From positions 744,001-808,000 of the forward strand of contig JBANAY010000001.1 of NCBI GenBank assembly GCA_037952775.1: a DNA stretch of 64,000 nt. Direction: 5' to 3'. Each line of letters starts with the position of its first letter. The stretch's first letter is position 1. The position numbers and the translations under genes are program-made. The notes below the pieces were generated by a model, which searched no databases, was not told the DNA's origin, and saw nothing but the letters and a program-made list of their open reading frames with translations. Below are positions 11,446-24,400 of the stretch, piece after piece. This stretch comes from Clonostachys chloroleuca (Eukaryota > Ascomycota > Sordariomycetes > Hypocreales > Bionectriaceae).

Positions 11446-13049
11446 CTAGTACGTAACAGATACCTCTGTCGTGCGGACAATCTTCCTACCTTCAATGGGA
11501 AGAATGATGTCTTGGCTGCTGGACCTCCCTGCCATTGCCTCTTCGTCTTTTCCCCCTTGACCCCCACCCGTTGAGCTCGAGTCGTCTCTACCCGCGACCG
11601 TCGCAGTGTAAGAGGTGCCTTGGTTGGCACTACTCGTAGAGCGATAGTTGGATTTAAGTTCGAAATTGAAATCGTCGACGTTGTCGTGTTTGCTGGTCTG
11701 CTTGGTGTACCCCTGAGCGGCGCTTCCACCTATCGTGTAGATTGCTGTCCTTCTCTTGCTTCTCTGGTTGTGGTAGCTTTGCGAATTCGTGTATCCGTAT
11801 CGAGGAGTCAAGCTCTTGAGGTTTAGGACAGTCTTAAGCAGCGGCTTCAGAGACGGGGCGCAGGCAGCGATGATTCCAATGTTCAGTTGGAGCCTGGATA
11901 TTGATTAGCTTGGAATCTAAGAATCTGTAGATGATGTATCTGCTTACAAGCCCCAAAATTGGATATCATAAGTACTATAAAGGGAGCTCGTCAGTTTGGT
12001 ACAATTGCTTTCATTGCCAGAGCGCTTACTATGTGGTGTCGGTCATCATGGTGAGTTGAATTTGGTGCGTGGCCTTGACCACACCCATGGCAACAGCGCT
12101 GCCAAAAGTTAGCAAAGAACTTTGCACTGATCTGCAACAGAGTAAGTCTTACCAATAACCAAGACTCAGCACAGCAATGACATAGAGTCGAGTCTTGAGA
12201 GGCATTTTGAGAGTCCAAACGACGGGGATTGGCAAGGTGGCAAAAGCGACGTCGGTAAAAATGTTGAAACCTAATGCATAATGGGTCAGTTAAATAAGTC
12301 TTGCGCTGAATGTTGTCCATCAAATGAGACTATGTATGTCATACCTGTGTTGATAAGGCCGAATTTGACGAACAGGTGAATATCATAACATTTACCCTCC
12401 AGCATGAAGTTCCATATCTTTTCGATTGGACTACAATAGAGAAAAAAGGTCATCCAGGCCATGAAAGTATATGCAGATACGAATGCTAGCTGGCGTCAGC
12501 GCAAGTCGGGACAATACAGAGGCGAGCCTCGAATCAACAACTGACCGATCAGGCACCAAAGCAGAAAATTGTACCACGCCCACGAATTACTCCTTAGCTT
12601 CCTCAGCTCAAAGGCAATGGCGACCTTGAGAAAGCCCAGCCCGCCAATGAGAGGCACCATGGATTGTACGAAGCTCAGTTTCGAAATCTGCATTCGATCG
12701 GGATAGGACAGAGTATCGGAGTGGTGGCCGAGCCCATATGGGATTTGCATGAACATCGTGACTGTTCCCCCCAGGAGAGAGCAAAGCTGGCCAGGACAAT
12801 GTTAGCGTGTTTCAAGAGCAACGATCGAGATTAGGCTGCGATCTAGATGAGACCAGGAGTACGTACCGCTGCGAGAATCATAAAGGCATCATGGGGACCG
12901 AATGAATGCACAACGAAAACCCGGGTGTACGTCCTCAAGATCGTAATCAGTAGCGCTACCACGTTAAAAGCAGTGGTGACACCCACGATCTGGGCCGTAC
13001 GGTTTTCCGCTGCCCTGGCCGGATCGATCGGTGCAGTAGGAGTGCTCAT
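11446..13049 (-). CDS. Fungal rhodopsin-domain (SAT4-like) integral membrane protein
   Basis: Seven exons (12867-13049, 12546-12786, 12345-12485, 12153-12270, 12030-12098, 11948-11974, 11446-11893) sum to 1227 nt, or 408 residues. Several hydrophobic helices match the large fungal family once called integral membrane protein: N-terminal helix then FGPHDAFMILAA, the CSPIEKIWN and GKCYD segment, GFNIFTDVAFATLPIPVVW, MPLKTRLYVI and YDIQFWGLLQLNIGIIAACAPSLKPLL. The C-terminal tail is long, polar and Ser/Thr/Gln-rich. Its molecular function is unknown for most members. The sixth exon is only 27 nt. The start at 13049 opens with a polar segment, usual for this family. No metabolic gene lies next to it to hint at a role. 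Confidence 0.88.
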
Positions 13050-14221
13050 CTTGCCCGCAAGAAGTTAGCGAGCCAAAGTCTTCTGTAGACAATGGACGAA
13101 ATGTTTGGACGAGCCAGCATTGCAGTCAGCGCAGCTGGCTCGCAGTCTGGGGAACGCCTAAAAGATAAAAGCAATGCGGCCATGCATCGCCTCTAACTCA
13201 AGCTGCATCATTTTCCCAAAGGGTCGACTTCTTAGGACAATTGAAGTGGCTAAAAAGACGCAAGGGCCGCGCTCCCATTTGCGACCCTAGACGGGGATGC
13301 ATATTCGAACCCCTTGTTTCAGTGCCAGGGTTCCTGCACATCACGGCTCTCCGCTAGCCCTTGATGGAAGGAGACGGCTGACAGACTCAGGGCAGACCCA
13401 AAAGCTCTCCAGCAGGGTAACATACCAAGGGTTCGGCGCGATTTTCCACAGTCTTCTGGGTAAATAGAACAAGACGACCGGGCTGTTGCTGTTTATGGGA
13501 CAAATTCTAAGGATGGCCTGGGTTATAGCTGGCCCAAATAAGCAGCCTCTACGCATTTGCTTTCCAATTGAGGTTCTGGATCGTCGGTGTAAGCCGCGTA
13601 TTAGGAAAGCGAGAAGCCGGGGAAGTCAGAACAGAGTATGTTCATTTCACGAGCCAAGAGGTATAGCCGGAACTATATGGTTCTCACCTGCGAGGTCATA
13701 CGATGTCAGCTTGGAGAATGCTACATTGGTAAGTTGTTGGTGGTAACAAGATTGCTGCTAGAAGCAACCCAACGGGCGTGTGTTGGTGCAATGGGGTGGT
13801 AGTGTGGGGATCAAAACGCGTGTTTTTTTTTTGCTCCGTAATACGAGATCAGCTGTGATATGTGCAAATCGCAGAGATGGGATCTCCTTGGTATCTACGG
13901 AGTTGTTGAAGCGAGGTTTTATTGGGCCAAGGACAGGGGTGGCAGCATGTATTAGGCGAAGTACTCCGTAGGTGACACTTAATAATTGGTCTGCATGAAC
14001 AGATGCGACCAACGGTGGCAACACAGTTGGATGAATAAATTACCGGACAGTCAGAGACCACCTTTGCCAGCTCGTTTCGCATTCTTCCGGGGCCCGTTCC
14101 CCCAGAGTTGGTTGTATAAGACTCCTCCGTTCGGGTTGTTTTGCATTCGGCGCCGTCGTTGGACACCTCTTCAGCCTCGTCAAGTGTCGCACATTGTTCC
14201 AATCGCTCCGCGGAAGTCACC
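13050..14221. other. Divergent promoter region, no gene seen
   Basis: This 1.2 kb lies between the starts of the rhodopsin-domain gene and the tyrosinase. It should hold both promoters. No coding segment could be supported. Confidence 0.5.
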
Positions 14222-15700
14222 ATGCGATTCTCTCTTGCAGCCGTGCTCAATGGTCTCATTGTTCTGTCGGCCCTGGCCGTAGCTGCCACGGAAGTGTCAG
14301 AGACCGGTGCCCTGGATGATGCCAACGACCAAGCCATCCAGGCCCTCCAAGGCCAAGAGAGTGGTGTTTCCTCGCTGTCGGTGCATGGCTCGAAGAGATG
14401 TTCCCTTGGTACAGCATCTATCCGAAGAAATTGGTAAGTAAAAGTCCCCGCCCTAGTCGACCTCATTGAACGATATGGACACTGGCTGACATGTTGCCCT
14501 TTTTTTAATCAGGCGGGCACTGTCCAAGAAGGAGAGGAAGGCCTACATTGATGCCGTGCTCTGCATCATGAACAAGCCTTCAAAGGCCGATCCTTCATTC
14601 GCCCCCGGAGCCAAGTCTCGATACGATGATTTTGTGGCCGTCCATATCAATCAGACGCTGAGCATCCACGGCACTGTGAGTTACTCGTTGGCCGATCGCT
14701 TCCATTCATGCACATGCTATTCGGAATTGCGGCCCCGTGTCTGTTTGAGATGCGCATAAGTGCTAACCAACCACCCCGCACAGGGTAACTTTCTCACCTG
14801 GCATCGCTACTTCACCTGGGCCTACGAGTCCGCTTTGCGAGATGAGTGTGGCTACCACGGAACACAGCCAGCAAGTACCCCTCTGCACTGTAACAAACCT
14901 GAAACCATCGCTGACAAGCTTAAAGTACTGGGACTGGCTTGACGGCTCTGACTTTGCTTCCTCTCCCATCTTCGACGGAAGTGAGACCAGCATGAGCGGC
15001 GATGGTGCCTATGTCGCCCACAATGGCAGTCTCGGCGGTAGCAATAACATCTACCTCCCATCTGGAAATGGAGGCGGCTGTCTCAAGGACGGGCCATTCA
15101 AAGAGTAAGTCGACATGCCTATGACAGAAGATCGAAAAACAAAAACAGCAAAGATTAACAAATACCAGCATGGTAACAAACCTGGGCCCTGTCTCCCCAG
15201 GAATGGACGGCCTCACGGCCAGCCCAACCGGCCCGCTTGGTTACAACCCCCGATGCCTGCGTCGCGATCTCACCTCTGCAGCTGTGGACAGGTGGATGAC
15301 CTTCGCCAACGTGTGGAACATTACGGTTGGTGCTGCCTCTCGTAACATTACCACATTCCAAGATGAGCTGCAAGGTAGATTCAGTGATGAGTTTCTTGGA
15401 GTCCATGCCGCTGGCCACTTCACTATGGGTGGTGACTCCGCTGATCTCTTTGCATCACCCAATGATCCCATCTTTTTCCTTCACCATTCGATGGTCGACC
15501 GTGTCTACTGGCTTTGGCAGGCTTTGCATCCGAAGGAGGCCAAGAAGATCGCGGGTACCATCACTATTCTCAACAAGCCGCCTAGTAGAGACGCTCTTCT
15601 GACTGACGTCCTGGACCTCGGGGTAAACGCTAAACCCATAACGATTGGCGATGCCCTAAGCACTCTTGGGAACTCTCCATTCTGTTATATTTATCTGTGA
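14222..15700 (+). CDS. Secreted tyrosinase-domain (type 3 copper) oxidase
   Basis: Five exons (14222-14433, 14513-14675, 14784-14870, 14926-15104, 15169-15700) give 1173 nt, or 390 residues. Residues 1 to about 22 form a signal peptide (MRFSLAAVLNGLIVLSALAVAA). Copper-site histidines are seen in SIHGTGNFLTWHRYF for CuA, and in GVHAAGHF plus [17 protein letters not shown] for CuB. Such enzymes oxidise phenols or catechols using oxygen. Several N-x-T sites (INQT, WNIT, RNIT) fit secretion. The third intron (14871-14925) begins GCAAGT, and only this junction gives the conserved QPYWDW. The short, secreted form resembles small fungal tyrosinases of specialised metabolism more than the large melanin enzymes. 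A second member lies at 52122-53295. Confidence 0.92.
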
Positions 15701-16454
15701 GATTTACATGATGGTGAGACGGTGCAAATAAGAGCTGAAGCCAGGGCGATGCATTATCGAATGATAGTCAAGGGCCCTCGTGCGGCTAACTGCGGTCTCT
15801 AATCATCGCTGTACCTCTAAACAGAGCTGTATATTCGCTTCATAATTAATATCATTGTTATATATTGCTACTTATTCTGATACTGATTGACTCTCGGGTT
15901 TGACCGCGGAACGTCATTGCTCGTTTGATTTGAGAGACATTCTTCCCATTTCCGATCTCAGTAAAACCCAAACCCCCACCAATCTTCGACCGTTCCTTCA
16001 CCAAAGTCGATAGAACATCCTTTTTGGCCAGTGTGGTGTTTCCGTGATGAAGGTCCCCTCGCTACGACCGAGGTACCTTTGACAGATAGTGGCGACAGTG
16101 GTTTCTATGCTACATCCATAACTACCATAAGTAGCGATAATTTACCATAAACAAAATTGCTGCCAGACGCCTACTGCCTTCCAACATCTGTCACGCCTCA
16201 ACTCTCCGATTGTGTTTCTTCTCTTCATCTGTTTGACCACATTCATATTGAGATTATCGCAAGTGTCAGTATCCAGGTGCAGTTCGCTAAATTCATTCAT
16301 AGCTGGTGCTGATTCATTCATCAACGACAGATCAACACACTCCACAAGCGCAAACGAACAGCCACCAACACAATTGTCGTCATCAACAATCGTCAGTGGG
16401 CCGATTTTGCGTGAGACTTTAACGCTTGTTGACTAGAATTAAGAGCTGCAGGCC
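15701..16454. other. Intergenic region
   Basis: No coding segment or structured element could be supported between the tyrosinase stop and the start of the coiled-coil gene relic. Confidence 0.45.
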
Positions 16455-17396
16455 ATGGTAAAGGCTCATCGTTCCCTCTCGGACCAACGGACAATCAATT
16501 AATTGTAGTAGGACTCCCACACTCGCCCCGGGGCTGGGTGCTCGAGGACCTCAGGGACCAAGGTAAGCTTCATTCAAGTCAATTAATTGGAAATAAACAC
16601 AACCTCGTTAGAGGAAGCGAAATGTATATCGATGTCCCGGATAAATGACTAAATCTAGTGCTGACCACAACAGACACAAGCCGAACTGCAACAGACCCTC
16701 TTGGAGGAGAAGCTCGTCGCGGAGGAGAAACTCGCTGTCAAGTCCCCTACTATGCTAGTAGAAGATACTTGCTGACAACAGTAATGACTAGTTTTGGCGA
16801 TCCCGGCTTGAGGTATTCTGCTTTGCCCCTCTATCATTTATGGGCGTATTCTAATGGTTTAACAGGTGGCCGAGAAGGCGGAAGAAGTACGCTTCCCCCT
16901 GACTATGGCACTGTCTCCAACTAGCTGGCTAACACGAGGGATTTAAAGAGGGTCAAAAAACTAAAGCAAGTGAGTTTTTTGGTCGATGACGTGAGGAGAA
17001 TATTGAGCTGACACTTAATCCATAGGAGGCGATTAACCGGATTCTCGTATGTTCGCATATGTTGCAAGCGTGAAATCACTGCGTGCCTTGCTAATTTCTG
17101 TATTGATTAGCACTAGAGGCGAGAGATTGAGGTGAGAATACCGAAAACATGCGAAACAGTCAATCAAGTCAAACTAACTGGGTATAGAAAGTTCGTAGTG
17201 GTTGGAACCTTGCGTTAAACTTGAGAAATTCGAAAGCTGACCAAATTTAGGAGTAAAGTCTGATTGAGATGTTGGAGGTGAGCAGTGTAACTATCGAAAA
17301 ATGAGATTATCTGTCAATAATCGACTAATGCTTGCACTTTTTTTGCAGCATCTCCAACAGCATCGGTACGGTCCGGCCTCACAGAAGTCCGGCAAG
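16455..17396 (+). pseudogene. Relic of a coiled-coil gene made of one-heptad micro-exons
   Basis: A chain of short phase-0 coding pieces lies between good intron borders. A 63-nt piece at 16674-16736 reads as three heptads (TQAELQQ, TLLEEKL, VAEEKLA). Five 21-nt pieces follow at 16792-16812 (FWRSRLE), 16866-16886 (VAEKAEE), 16949-16969 (RVKKLKQ), 17026-17046 (EAINRIL) and 17111-17131 (H-stop-RREIE). Then come 17188-17194 (7 nt), 17251-17277 (frame broken; ends LIEMLE) and 17349-17396 (starts HLQQHRYG). The gaps between them, from 16737 to 17250, are 53-64 nt, each with a CTRAY-like site and AG end; the last gap, 17278-17348, is 71 nt. The in-frame TAG and TAA and the shifted frame near 17251 suggest the gene is dead. 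A possible first exon (ATG at 16455, then 16511-16562) is speculative. The family is not recognised. Confidence 0.45.
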
Positions 17397-18330
17397 GTAA
17401 GACTCTCGCCGAGTTTGTTGAGCCTCAAGAGTACTCATAATGGGAAAGAAGTAATCCACAATCTTTCTTTGTCCGGTATGTTGCGCACCTATATTGAATA
17501 GTTTAATGATAACTTACTAACATCTGCTATAAGCCGCTTGCCTCCCACAGTCTTGCCGGCCTACAGTGTGGTTCCATGGCCTCTGTCTATCTAGACTCAA
17601 CAGTGTTTGTCGTTACGCAAGCAACCTTAACTCCAGGCTAACTTTAACTGTAGAGGAAGTTTGGCGCTCTGTCTGTCTTCAGGTCTCAGCCAGCCACACC
17701 TCCCCATTGATACTTTGAAGCGATAAGGGAGGCACAATCAATTAATAACTTGACGGAACATGGACTGTTATTCTGTTTCATTAGTCATATATTATTGGCG
17801 GTATGGTTAGAGACCGGCTTTTGGCAGGGCCATGCGTTGTTTGACTTTTTATCGCAGTTCGAGTATCATTGCCCACGATTCTAGCTGAGAGGAATTCCAC
17901 TAGACCTTGTCCCCTTACAAAGAGCTTTTTGTTCGGAAGAGAAAGTTCCTGTGCCTTAACTTAAGAATGTATGGTTATAAAAAGTGAAAAGCTGAGGAAG
18001 TGAAACACAAAGATAGAAACCACTATGCCTTTCTTCCTAGCGCGCTCTGGATCGTCCTATTTCGAACACCCACCACCCATACACGGTCTGGATAATACCA
18101 GGTGTATCATTCTGAGGACCCTTTTCTTACATAGTGCTGCGGCGTCACCGCACTCGTCCCATCAGATGAGTAGCCAGATGTACCAATTGAGCGAGCCACC
18201 ATAGTCGCTGCAAATTTACCTTGTAGCGAATCCACCCAGATGGGTACCGTGACATAGCCAGCGGATATGGATTCAAGACCGACTATAGGGCACTATACAA
18301 TCTTGCAAACAACCGGTTCCCCCTACGAGG
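17397..18330. other. Non-coding or decayed region after the coiled-coil relic
   Basis: An acceptor-like CCCACAG ends at 17550 and is followed by an open phase-0 stretch to a TGA at 17716-17718, which could be a last exon of the relic. It has no motif. The rest shows nothing that can be supported. Confidence 0.25.
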
Positions 18331-18618
18331 CTATCTGCTGTACCTTCGTCGCCCCAGAAACAAATCGCCGTTAACCAGCCTGTGGGGATATACCCGTGCC
18401 ACAACCTTGAATACTCTTGTGAAATATTGTCTTGCAACCATTGTCTTGTAACTATTGTCTTGTATGTATAGATGTATTCTGTTCATAGGTAGTTGGAGTA
18501 TCTTGGTAAACAACATCGCCTCGTGTGCCAGCTGCTCAATCTTGTCAATTAGCTTACAGATATTATTCCAGTCATCTACTACGCCAGGTAAGGTAGCCGA
18601 AGGGACTTCAGAGTTCAT
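18331..18618 (-). CDS. Hypothetical protein fragment
   Basis: A 95-codon frame opens with ATG at 18618 and has a helical, charged middle (DDWNNICKLIDKIEQLAHEAM). The bias toward heptad-like spacing hints at a real helical protein. The second half looks less protein-like, and an intron may lie inside. No family is recognised. It could equally be a chance frame or a pseudogene end. Confidence 0.2.
   Translation of the reverse strand: MNSEVPSATLPGVVDDWNNICKLIDKIEQLAHEAMLFTKILQLPMNRIHLYIQDNSYKTMVARQYFTRVFKVVARVYPHRLVNGDLFLGRRRYSR
18424..18465. repeat. Three near-perfect 14-bp tandem copies
   Basis: The unit TATTGTCTTGCAAC is followed by CATTGTCTTGTAAC and TATTGTCTTGTA, three copies with few changes. 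It lies inside the weak minus-strand frame at 18331-18618, which argues a little against that frame being coding. Confidence 0.8.
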
Positions 18619-19798
18619 TGTTGTAAATCTCGCTGCGGTTGTTCATTGCACGGAGTGAGTGGCTTTAACAATCCTCCTTCTTGTGCTGATGACTTCTCCA
18701 GAAGTTCCGTGCTGGTATGAGGTAAACTACGTCGACTATTAGCGTTTTGGTTGATAGTTCGATGTCCTAGTGTCGAGTTCTAGCACTACGAATGATCAAT
18801 AGACCGCTATACAGCTACCTCACCTAGGCAGATACCATCACGTAGCACTGAGCCTAGAACCTCTCTACATTTTCGAAGTATCCTTGTGCTTGAGACATGC
18901 TTCCTGTGGGATGGGTGGCCCTCGCTTACACGGTTAGTGCGAGGAGGAATCCAGGACGGCTGAGAAGAAGAGATTTAAGGTTACCCCGAACAGCCTAACG
19001 ACATCACCCGTTTACCGCTTACCAGGATCCTGGGACGGCAGAAATGAAGGCTACAAGGTTGCTGCTCCACAAAGATCTCGACTGAATTCAACTGGAATGC
19101 ATTTTCCGTGTGCATTGCTCGATAGGGATAGGAGTGTTGTTGTACCGGAGATGGCTATATCCGGTGGGAATGCATCGGATAGCTCAATTAGCTTCTGGAC
19201 GGAACAGGCCCCTTTCCCACTCGAGGCTTGCTTATAAGAGCTAATGTGTTTAGAGCTGGGCCTGTTATTGCTTCCCAAGTCATGTGAGGAGGAAAGAGGC
19301 GAACCCTGAATCTCTGCACGTCAGGCATGGAATCAGAAACTTACCTGGGGCATGCCTTCGAGACTGGATCTGGTATGTTCTTTTGCATTGATCTTAGACT
19401 GTGTAAAGCCTATTCATGTTTGAATTTGTGGTCTTGGCCATAGAAACAACCGATACGGGATAAATTGATGTTTTTCTTCATCTTGGAATGGGGTGCGCTG
19501 GTCAATCGACCTCTATTCAACCTACTTAATCAAAGGAGTATGGGTAAAACCGGGTCGTTCATCATGTACGTATCTACCGGGGATCTAAGCTTCTTGGCCT
19601 CCTTCAACCAATCGTGTGGCTCAAAGTCGGGTTATAAAACTGGGGTGGAGGAATGTCGCGCGCGTCGTCTGAAAGTTTAATAGACCAAAATGATCATCAA
19701 GTTCCAGAAGGCCTCCCATTCCTGCGGTGGTAGATCTGGGGCGATTCCAGCTATTTCTCGTCTAGAAGTTTATCGAATTAATCCGCTCTACGGCTCAG
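18619..19798. other. No supported gene
   Basis: Only short frames without motifs or consistent splice joins are present before the 3' end of the membrane-protein gene. Confidence 0.4.
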
Positions 19799-21487
19799 TT
19801 AGGGATTTTGGCGGTATAGATCTTCTTCTCTTGGCCTTTGATCGGCGTCGATGCTTGCGTCGATGCTGCTCTCTGGTTTCATAGTGGTGGCGACGATAAC
19901 CTTCTCCTTGGAATTGCTCGTCTTGGAGCTGTTGTCATCGTCCTCATTGTGTCGTCGGTTTGATCTGGCAGGAGTCATAAGCACGACTTCATCGCTAACC
20001 GAGGGTGCGTATTCGCGCTCGGCAAGGTTGGTTGGTCTGCGGATCGCGCTGCCCATGCTGTTTTCCGCATACCCATTGCCGACATTGCGTGATGAGTTGG
20101 TCTCCGTAGTGCCAGCATTGTCCTTGGACGTCACCCAGTAGATAATGATGGCGGAGAAGAGCACTGGTTGAATGTCAGCTACAAAGTCCTGGGCAGTGGA
20201 GATGATGTCCAGAAAGGAGGGGGATAAGGTTTGGACGAACCGTCACAGTTGCAGCACATCAGGCAAACCCAACCCGGTTCCCCGTTTAGCGCCGCCAAAA
20301 CAGTAAGGTTTCTGCCGGCCAGAGGTCGTCAGTCATCCAATCCGGACAGGCAGAAAGCCGATTTGGTTGTGTTGCCCACTTACACTGCGCTACTCAGCAG
20401 GGTGCAAAGTGACCCCACGAATGTGCGGAAAGCAACATTCCGTAGGCGGATATTTGCTGACGTCCTCGCCATGTTCTTGAAAGAGTAAAGTTCTGTTTTC
20501 ACTGTTAGGATGGGATATTCAGAGTCAACTTCAAACACGGGACGGTGCCTACTTCTAAGAGGGATAAGGAACATGAGAGTCAGGTATGTGTTGGCAAGCC
20601 CATCAAAAGTGATAAGAGGGATAATGCCGAGGCCCTTCATTCCGATGTAGCAAATGCCTTCTTCCATTCTGACGATTCGGCTGTAAGTCCGCGGAGTTAG
20701 TTCAAGCCGCTTGCAAAGTTTAAAAAGTCATCGGAATCTCCACATACTAGTAGAAGTTTAGTACTATAACCACGAGGAACACAGTGATGATACCAAAAGA
20801 ATTGAACAGGTATAATTTTGATTGCATCCGCCGCTTTGGCGAGTTTCGAATGATGTACTACCATCGTCAGTTCCTGCGTCTAAGGGAAAGGTGGTGGTGG
20901 GTTGACGTACGGCTTTCTCGACCAGAAACAGGTAGATGAGCTGTGCCTGATTAGTACCAATTATGCAAAAGCAGCAGTATTTTTGTGTCTTACAAGCTGT
21001 TCAATCATTCGTTAGCACTTTCTAGATTGTTATTGTGGGGTTGGAATGTGTAATCATACCTTGGTGAGAACATAGCAGACGAGACAAAGTAAGATATCTC
21101 CCTCGCAGAGGCCATAACTCGAATTAACTCCAAATGAGTACTGTAATAATGCCGTGACGAAGACGAATAGATATGATACCAAGTAGATCGCGAAGGTCAC
21201 TGAGATATCGTCAGTCAGGGCTGGCAGAATTTAACAATAGGTGGTAGAGGGGGATATTCACCCCATACAACGAACGGAAGCTTCCGCCAATATTTGACGG
21301 TAAGCACTCTTTTTGCTGCGTAGAAACATCAGCAAAATCCTTTTTAAATCCAAGAATGGGACTATTCTTCCATACTGAGGAATACAGACAGGACACTGAG
21401 TGATATCATAGTAAGAATAACACTCATCACCTGTCCGCCAACCGGCACGGACACCTGGATGCCGCGGTGTTCCAGTAGCGGGGCCAT
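19799..21487 (-). CDS. Multi-pass fungal transmembrane protein of unknown function
   Basis: Eight exons (21376-21487, 21060-21199, 20911-20940, 20748-20857, 20553-20680, 20384-20501, 20241-20311, 19799-20163) sum to 1074 nt, or 357 residues. The protein has about six to seven hydrophobic helices with conserved family blocks: LIYLFLVEKA, RRMQSKLYLFNSFG, MEEGICYIGMKG, FRTFVGSLCTL, NGEPGWVCLMCCNCDVLF and IYWVTSKDN. A polar C-terminal tail of about 100 residues follows. Similar proteins are widespread in Aspergillus-type genomes and have a receptor-like topology, but no function is known to me. Exon 3 is only 30 nt. The start at 21487 has a good ATGG context. Intron ends are canonical throughout. 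Confidence 0.85.
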
Positions 21488-24400
21488 CGCATTACCGTAT
21501 CGTGTTCTTCGATTCGTAGTTCAGCGAGCGGAGATATGAGGTCGGCAATATAAAGGGCGATTGATCGAAGGTCGTTGCCAACGCTCGCCTGGGCACGACA
21601 TCAATTGGAGGTGACGGGTGTTTTTACCTTCCTATATACCTTCATCAGGTAGGAAACGCGGAATGATCAATAAACTCGAGACTGACTTGTATTTCTCTCC
21701 ATTCTAGATCCAGTGCCCGAAGGGCTGTACGCCGGTTCGTGTGGCTAACTGATGAAGCTACGCGATCTCAAGCCACCTCAAATGATCGTCGTTTAGCCAA
21801 ACTTAACCAACCAATAGCAGTCATGAGGGCTAGGCGTGGCTTGACGCATCGGAATGCTCCCCTACGTAGCCAAGGTAGCTAATTGCATCCGGCGCGTCCA
21901 GATTCCCTCAGCTCTCTTCTGGGAGGCCGCCGAGGCAATTAACTAGCGCCTCTCCAAGCCAAGTTCCCCACGGTCATCCGCGGGTGAGAACTCATCCGCC
22001 GGGCCCTTATTATCGGCGTTTAAAGCCTCACCTATTCTCACACTAGCAGATGGCATCGAAGCCAATGCTCGATTAGAACGCCGGCGGTCTCCCGGTGCTT
22101 GGAAAGGTCCATTTTTTAATGTGTACTGCGGGAATTGGCCCTGACTCGTCGGCGGCACTTGCTGACGATGTCGATCTATGATGCACTCCATTGCCGACAC
22201 GACCCAAAATCATATATGAATTTTTCCAGGTACATGCCACGGATCAAGTAGAGATATCTTAGTAACTCGCAGATTTCAGGGTCCGCGGGAGGGCGGAAGT
22301 GAGACAACAGCCGCCCGTTGGTCCCGTCTCTACATGTTGTATGCCAGAGACAAGATTATTTTGCGACAGTCCTTCTACTTCTTTGGCAGACCAGACTGAA
22401 TATATGAGAAATCAAGCACAAATCTGAGACATCTACTCTCCTCTGAGGTTGGAAAGCGAAGTGCGGCGGGCGTAGAACTATGCTATATAAGGTATGGACT
22501 TGGCATGCTCAAGAATCGACAAAATTGTCCTACCATCACGAGTATACATTTATTGATTATCGTAAGTTCTTTTTGAACATTCTTCAATCTTTGTTCCGGT
22601 ATTTGCCAAGAGATGAAGGCACTACTCTCGCCTTCAGAATAGGAAAAGCTACTGTGAGCCTTTCATTATGCACCCTTTGAGTTAAATGCAAACACTAAAT
22701 ATCGCCAGATATTTACTTTTGATCATTCCTTCTTCGTCTTAGGTTTTTAGGTACCGAATCAAGATACCTATCTTGCGATAGGGATCAGACCAGACAGACG
22801 TCATCTTTCTCCGGGACAGGGGATGACCACCACTCAGTTATGCTATAGGACCTTTCTCAGCGTGGTGCCGCCAGCCGCCACACGCTTGAGCCACAAAAAC
22901 ACAGTGAAACTTTCCACTCAGCTTGGTCTCTTCATCATTAGCATTGAAAAATCCAAAGAGTCTGGTATAAATAGTCAGCTACTATGAGGTGCCATTTAGA
23001 TTTGATTATTGGCCCCTTCTCGTCCTTATGCGAGTGATTGATCACTGACGATGAAAGCTTACATTCTTCAGGCCTCAAGCGCAAAGGAGAAGCTGTGTGA
23101 CATATTCTCTGATTTAAATGAAAATTGCATTAAATCAAATATAGCAGCTTTCTCCTTGTTAGGGAAATAGGTATCACAAGTACCATCTATTGCTGTCACT
23201 ACTCGCACTACATTGCCTCATGCCGAAATATGCCCTCATATCGCAAGAAAAAAGAAAAACAAAGTGCAGTAGCAATTCGGAGATAATCCTCACATGGCCC
23301 CCTTCTTAATAGTGCGGAATTTGCAAGAGCCAACAAACGGCCATTGAGGCATCTTTTTAGGTACACTTCGTCACCGGTAGCTTCTTCGGCTTCCGACCCA
23401 GACTGTTGGGCAGCCTGTATTGAGGCCTCATCATTCGCCGCTGTAAACAGTGATATCACGGCCAATTGCAACTGCCAGAGGAAACGTCAAGTTAATGATT
23501 GGGCATTCTTGTGGCCAATAAAAAGAGGTCTAACATTGAATGCGTAAGTGCCTGAGTGTGGGCCGACAGTTCACTCGGCATCCCTCATTGTTTGACATCG
23601 TCATTCGAACCTCATGCAGATAATGGCAATCGGTCCAGGGATAGTTAGGCTCATTCAATGAAGCGCGCCCTGCCATAGTATCAGGCTGACCATTCAGGTC
23701 CTGGAAAGTCTCTGAAGTGAAACCCATCCTGCTCATGTTTAGGTTTTCCACAGCCCTGCTGAAGCGGAGAAGAGGACAATTTCCACATGAGTCAAAGAGA
23801 AAATCTAAATGGAAATTCTATCCCACGTGTCATTAGTACAAGAAACATCCGGGTAAGACTAGGTGGTATTGAAAGAGCCTGCGCGCTGAACGACCCCCGA
23901 GCATCTGAAACTGGCTGAGACTGGCTGAGACTCTCAGCGAAGCTGATGACCCAAGCTGCATATTCCATCGGCGCAGATCGAACAATCTAGATCGTGCGGG
24001 AGAAGTCTGACCGGCTTACTATCGCATTCCCTACACAGCTGCTAGCCCTTCGCTTTGTGATAATGCATATGCGATACATCACATTACGCCTCGGCAGGTC
24101 TATCTCTAGACTTATGTATCATACAAAGAGCATGTGAATCAGTCAAAGACTCGTCATAGTCTGATAGCCAAGACTCCGCATAAAGTACCGTGCAGCCGCT
24201 GATGGATTCGAGACCCATCCCGCAAGCTGACCCCCATCTTTCGGCCAGTTATAGTTCTCCCAGACCCCGCCGAGAATTCTGAACAGTCCATTCATGCATA
24301 TTCAGCTCACCCATTGATCAATGGCAGTTGTCTATAGCTTTGTGGCGTTCTCACCTCCGAGACATTTCCCCCGCTTCCTACAAAAACAGCTACCTGCAGA

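Noticed and set aside
13849..14466. 205-codon minus-strand frame
   Set aside because: It overlaps the tyrosinase first exon and promoter on the opposite strand; no protein-like features.
20944..21059. A 3-nt exon (CTT) in the membrane-protein gene
   Set aside because: GT/AG sites on both sides would allow it, but a single intron ending at CACAG before 20940 gives TKLIYLFLVEKA directly, as in the family, without the extra exon.
24199..24240. tRNA-like T-arm (GATTCGAGACC with pairing arms)
   Set aside because: No acceptor stem, D-arm or anticodon arm could be placed at the right distance.
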